From: Stercorarius parasiticus
Lineage: Eukaryota; Chordata; Aves; Charadriiformes; Stercorariidae
DNA: 64,000 nt
NCBI GenBank assembly: GCA_013396915.1
Contig: VWZL01005133.1
Coordinates: forward strand, 4,859 to 68,858
Direction of reading: 5' to 3'
Shown here: positions 60,035 to 64,000 of the stretch, piece after piece
Layout of the letters: every line of letters begins with the position of its first letter
How positions within the stretch are numbered: the stretch's first letter is position 1
Made by a program: the position numbers and the translations under genes
Notes under the pieces: generated by a model
What the model was told of the DNA's origin: nothing
Seen by the model: the letters and a program-made list of their open reading frames with translations, nothing else
Database searches by the model: none

Positions 60035-62030
60035 TCAGCTGTCTACCTTGTTCCTGCTGGCAACAGCTCCAAACTTCTCACAGGCGTGCAAGTGCTGCAA
60101 AGCCGAGGCGATGTGCTTTCCCAGCTTCCTTCCCCAGCCCCAGGATGCACACCACGTGCCGGTGGACTCCCCGCTCTCAGCAGGAACGTGGTGGATCTTG
60201 TTTAGGAGCAAAATGAAGTCACCTTGGTCTTGCCTCTGGTCTCCGCAGTAATTAGTTGTGACTCGGAGGACCTCTGTGCCAAAAATGACACATCTGAAGA
60301 GATCCTTCTATTTTGAATTAATTTTCAGATGTTTTAATTGTCTCCTTCAGCACATTTCAGTGACATCTATCTTTCAAAAATGTCTTAATTAGATGCCAGA
60401 TTTTCAGAACTTTGAAGGATAGCAGTGGAAGTGTCATGGGCAGATGTACAGACCCTTACCCCACCAGACACCAGGGGGTTTGATGATCTTTTCTTTTTAA
60501 AAAAAGGAGTTGAATTGTCTGGTCTTCAAAATGTCTGCTTCTACCAATTTTTTAAATTCTTGCTATCTAGAATTTTAGTAATGCAGCTCTAGCCCAATGT
60601 AGAAATTGTGCATATGAAGTACCTATGATTAAAAAACATGCCAATTCTGTGCCTGGAGAACATTACTGAGTATGTTTCCTGCTTTCTACTTGCATCAGGG
60701 GATGAATAACGTACCATGAGTACCCGGGCAACGGGATCAGAGGTCTGTGTGAAGACTGACTGCCCTGTAAGGAGAAAGAAAGAAAACAAATGACTGTCTC
60801 TGCTCTGTAAACCTGTCCCCTCCATCTGATGGCGTTCCCTAAATGAATGGAGTGAGCACTGGTCTGACCAATTTGCCCACCATGAGCAGAGCCACGACTG
60901 GGGATCCCTGCAGGGACCTGGACCTGCTTTCTCCTCTGCTGGAAAGTGCATTTCTGGAGGAGCTATTTGTCCTTCAAAAAGCCATGAATCACTCACACAG
61001 CTCCCCAAAAGCAATGGCTTGCAGGAACCGCCTGAGGTAGCTGATCCTGGTTACCCTGAAGGGCACCTTCTTCTTCTAATAGCCCAAAATAAAAAGCAGC
61101 AAAATCAGAGAGGATAAAAAGGGCTGAGTGTTAGGGCTGGAAGAGATTTACAGGACCAGAAGAGCCCGAGCCATGAGAGCGCGACTCCACGAGGCTGCGT
61201 TAGTAAGCACAGACACACACACCAAGCAGTGCAGGAAATTATTTTCCAAAATAAGCCCCCATTACATGTCCTCCTCCCTGACCACAAATCCTCCTCTGTT
61301 GGGGCAAGATCCGCCCTCGTCCTGGCCCCAGCAGGTTTTATAAGCCTGGACCGGTGAGTACTGCATCTGCAATTCCGGTTTTACCTGTGTTAAGTACCTG
61401 CTAGCCTTACAACTCCCTGTCCCCATGGCATCCAGTTTGTCTCTCCTGGCTTGCTGAAACAGGACACAGAGGAAATTTTTCTCGGGATCAGCTGTAACTA
61501 ACTTCTGTGATGTTCTTTTTTTCATTACTTATGACATTTGGGCACATTAGCTTTGTTCTGGACTATTACATCCCCAGCTCCCAACTGTGGGAAAGGAAGG
61601 CTGGGTGGATGGAAAGCCTTCTTGAAAGATCACAGGCAAAACTGAATGGTTATGGGGCTATGCAGCAGCATAGCCAGGCTCTTCTCCTGCAACAGTTGGG
61701 CTGCTCATCTGGGTGATATCAAAGGAAAGTCCAAAAATGGCTTTGGGACAAGGACGTGCAGCCCTAGCGGTGCCATATATGTATTGAAGACCTCAGATAG
61801 GTGATCTGAAATAGCCAGGAACGATCCTCTTGGGCCCAGCCACCAGGAAAACTCTTAACACTGGGAGAAAACTTGATCTTGGCTAGCCAAGCTGACCCTT
61901 GTTAGTCATGGGAAGGCTGCGGGCTTCCTAGGAGACCCCCAGACTTGGCACCCATGTGGTCCCATAGAGCAGGCAGCTGTCCCTCGCGGCTCCAAGGCAA
62001 GGGTCATCTTTGTTTCTTGGCAACTTCATC
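60035..62030. other. Intergenic, nothing recognised
   Basis: No exon series. An AT-rich stretch at 60290-60420 may be regulatory. No repeat family recognised beyond the adjoining CR1. Confidence 0.45.
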
Positions 62031-62034
62031 AGGT

Positions 62035-62470
62035 ATCACATAATGACATGTATTCTAAATACTAAATAAATCATGTCTTTCATAAGCGTTTATTGCTCAT
62101 TAGTTTGGACACCGAGCTAATGAATGACTCATTTGTCTTCTAAATCCCTAATGACCATTAATTACAGAATTTATCCAGCCTGATTAGAAATGGAAGTAAG
62201 AAATCATCTGTCAACTGTTTACAGACATATACAAAAATGCACGGCTACTTTTAAGACTCCAGGATGCTTTGTCAGGGAATTGCAATCACTCACCAAAGTG
62301 CTGCGCTTTAATTTCCAGTTGGAAAGCTTCAGAGCATTTCTCCTGGCAATTGTTAAGTGGCTGAATGATTGCTCCCCATTGACAAATGAGGGGCTGGCAG
62401 GTCGCAGGTGGTTATGCGCATTCATATAAAGTAGCACAATGCAAGTCAGTGCTGCTTAGAACGTGTGTGT
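62035..62470. promoter_or_regulatory. Candidate conserved non-coding element (strongest in the right flank)
   Basis: About 430 bp of evenly complex, AT-leaning DNA with repeated homeodomain-type cores (CTCATTAG, GAGCTAATGAATGACTC, CCCTAATGACCATTAATTAC), CTGTCAACTG, CTTTGTCAGGG and two CAATTG/GCAATT words. No frame longer than about 80 codons and no simple repeat. It resembles vertebrate enhancers of developmental genes. Conservation was not measured. Confidence 0.38.
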
Positions 62471-64000
62471 CACCTCTTCATATTAACAAAGAAAAATACC
62501 ACTAAAGGTTTCAAGTGTTTTGCTTATTAAGCAATTGACTGATTGCTCCAGACTGGCAAGTGACACCATGCAAGGTACCAGGTGCTGCTGCTTTCTGGCG
62601 TGCTAGAGCTGCTGAACTTCCTCTTGGACTAACAAATTAGTCAGTGGTACAGGAAGAAGATGAAGTTTTTGGTGGATTAAATATTTTAAAGTATCTGTTA
62701 TGCGATGTGTTCTTGCCAACCCAGCACCTCTCCTGTTATAGATGGAGCAGCTCTTTCTATTCGCTCTGAAAACAACAAAAAAAGAACTTGGCTGACTACT
62801 TGAGACACAAAAGCTTCCATGAAGGCAGATGGGGGCTTGGTGTAATCGGGTGTCAGGCGAAGGACGCATTTTCTTGTGTTTGCTTTGAGCCTGCTACTCA
62901 AAATATTCACCGGTGGCCCTTGTGCTTATGTTCAACAGCGTGGTGAATAATCCTCTGGTCACTCCATCCATCACCTTCAAGATATCACAACTTCTAGCTC
63001 ATCTCACTTGCAGTCATTTCTTTTCCAAGAGGAAAAGTCCCAGTCTGTTTAGTGTTTGGCACATGGAAGGAAAGCCTCACATGCCCTTGATCATCCCTTA
63101 CCCTTCTCTGTATCTCTTCTCATAGATGAATAATGTTGTTGGCTTCGTTATTATTAGTACAAGCTTGAAGCTGAGCTTGTAGTTAAGAATTTGTTAGTTT
63201 CATGTGTGAGTTTTAATTTCTTCCAAAGTCACACACACTCACAAAATTTCAGTGACACCAGGCTGGATGAGAAAAAGCGTTGGCCAAATCACCACGTGTC
63301 CAGCGCACAGGCTACCAAAGCTCGGCTTTTGCAAGGACTCGGTTATCTGGATCACTTGGGAACTAGCAAGATCTTAGTATTAGATGACGCGATAGCCAAT
63401 ACATGCCTTTGAACTCCACAATACTCGTTTAATTTATACTCTGTATTTACCTATTCAAGTGTTGCCTGTACACATCTGCTGATGGGTAGAAATGAGACCT
63501 CATATTGCCAAAACAAAGCATTCAAAAATCATGTTAGACACCATCCTGCCTCCAGAAAACATGTACAGGGGGAATTTTCTTCTGGGAGGGATTTTTTTGA
63601 TCTGTGATTTCTGAACCTGTGAGGTCTGCTGAGCTCCTGTTTCCAGGCTTTTGGGATTAGCCACTCTCTTTGCCGGTATCTCAGCACCCCATGGTGACTC
63701 AATCTACAATGAGGGTTTTGCTGCAGCATCTTCCCTCCTGCCACGTCCCCGGTGTCCGCTTCTGCCTTAAACACGCTCTCCCACAGCACACACAGACGGA
63801 CACCACAGCAGTGGGCATTTTGTGGTGCCTGACGTGGGATTTTCACCAAAAAAATTTAAAAAAAACACCCCGAAAATGCAAATGAAACTAATTTTGTAAC
63901 CTCCGCTCTTTATGCCACTGCCGAATGGAGCAATGCTCAAAATCTTTGATGGAGTGGAAAAAACATTTCCCAACTAGCTCTGCCTAATTACAGCCTCATT
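62471..64000. other. Intergenic, nothing recognised
   Basis: No exon series, RNA gene or identifiable transposon to the right edge. An A-rich run occurs at about 63845-63866. Confidence 0.45.

Noticed and set aside
40000..64000. C1QL2 or STEAP3, the mammalian neighbours beyond MARCO
   Set aside because: No C1q-domain, collagen or six-transmembrane reductase exons were recognised; they are presumably beyond the right edge.
1..64000. CRISPR arrays, tRNA, rRNA, operons or phage-type features
   Set aside because: None seen; the sequence is vertebrate nuclear DNA with introns and LINE/LTR repeats.

Overview
This is a vertebrate nuclear window, almost certainly from a bird. The evidence is CR1 LINE fragments in several states of decay, two solo LTRs of an avian ERVL-like type, short introns, and a split gene in an otherwise non-coding landscape. 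No bacterial-type gene organisation is present. Placement within birds (probably Neoaves, from the LTR type) is inference from memory of repeat families.

One protein-coding gene can be reconstructed confidently: MARCO (macrophage receptor with collagenous structure, a class A scavenger receptor) on the plus strand, 29719-39938. Fifteen coding exons join in frame into 1437 nt, or 478 residues plus a stop. The order is a cytoplasmic tail (exon 1), a stop-transfer and signal-anchor helix (exon 2), a glycosylated spacer (exon 3), 75 uninterrupted Gly-X-Y triplets (exons 4-13) and a group A SRCR domain with six cysteines (exons 14-15). Every intron is phase 1. A TATA box lies about 130 bp before the start codon.

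Left flank (1-29.5 kb): two CpG-rich blocks (about 1-1120 and 1990-2290) enclose an AT-rich, regulatory-looking segment. In mammals the neighbour on this side of MARCO is EN1, so this may be distal upstream DNA of EN1, but no EN1 coding sequence is present and this is synteny inference. The rest is intergenic DNA with candidate conserved non-coding elements, three CR1 fragments or remnants of other elements at 13.1, 16.6, 21.1 and 25.7 kb (two CR1, two LTRs), and simple repeats.

Right flank (40-64 kb): I recognise no further gene. It holds a short orphan CpG-rich patch (43.4-43.7 kb), an old CR1 remnant (47.0 kb), a younger CR1 (59.6 kb), copies of a palindromic ancient-looking repeat, one half of a 47-bp near-identical repeat pair, and candidate conserved non-coding elements, the best near 45.4-45.7 and 62.0-62.5 kb.

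I found no previously undescribed multi-gene system. The points most worth a second look are details of the MARCO gene (Cys154 in the collagen domain, a short collagen domain, fully symmetric exons, a microsatellite abutting the last acceptor) and several unexplained repeats.
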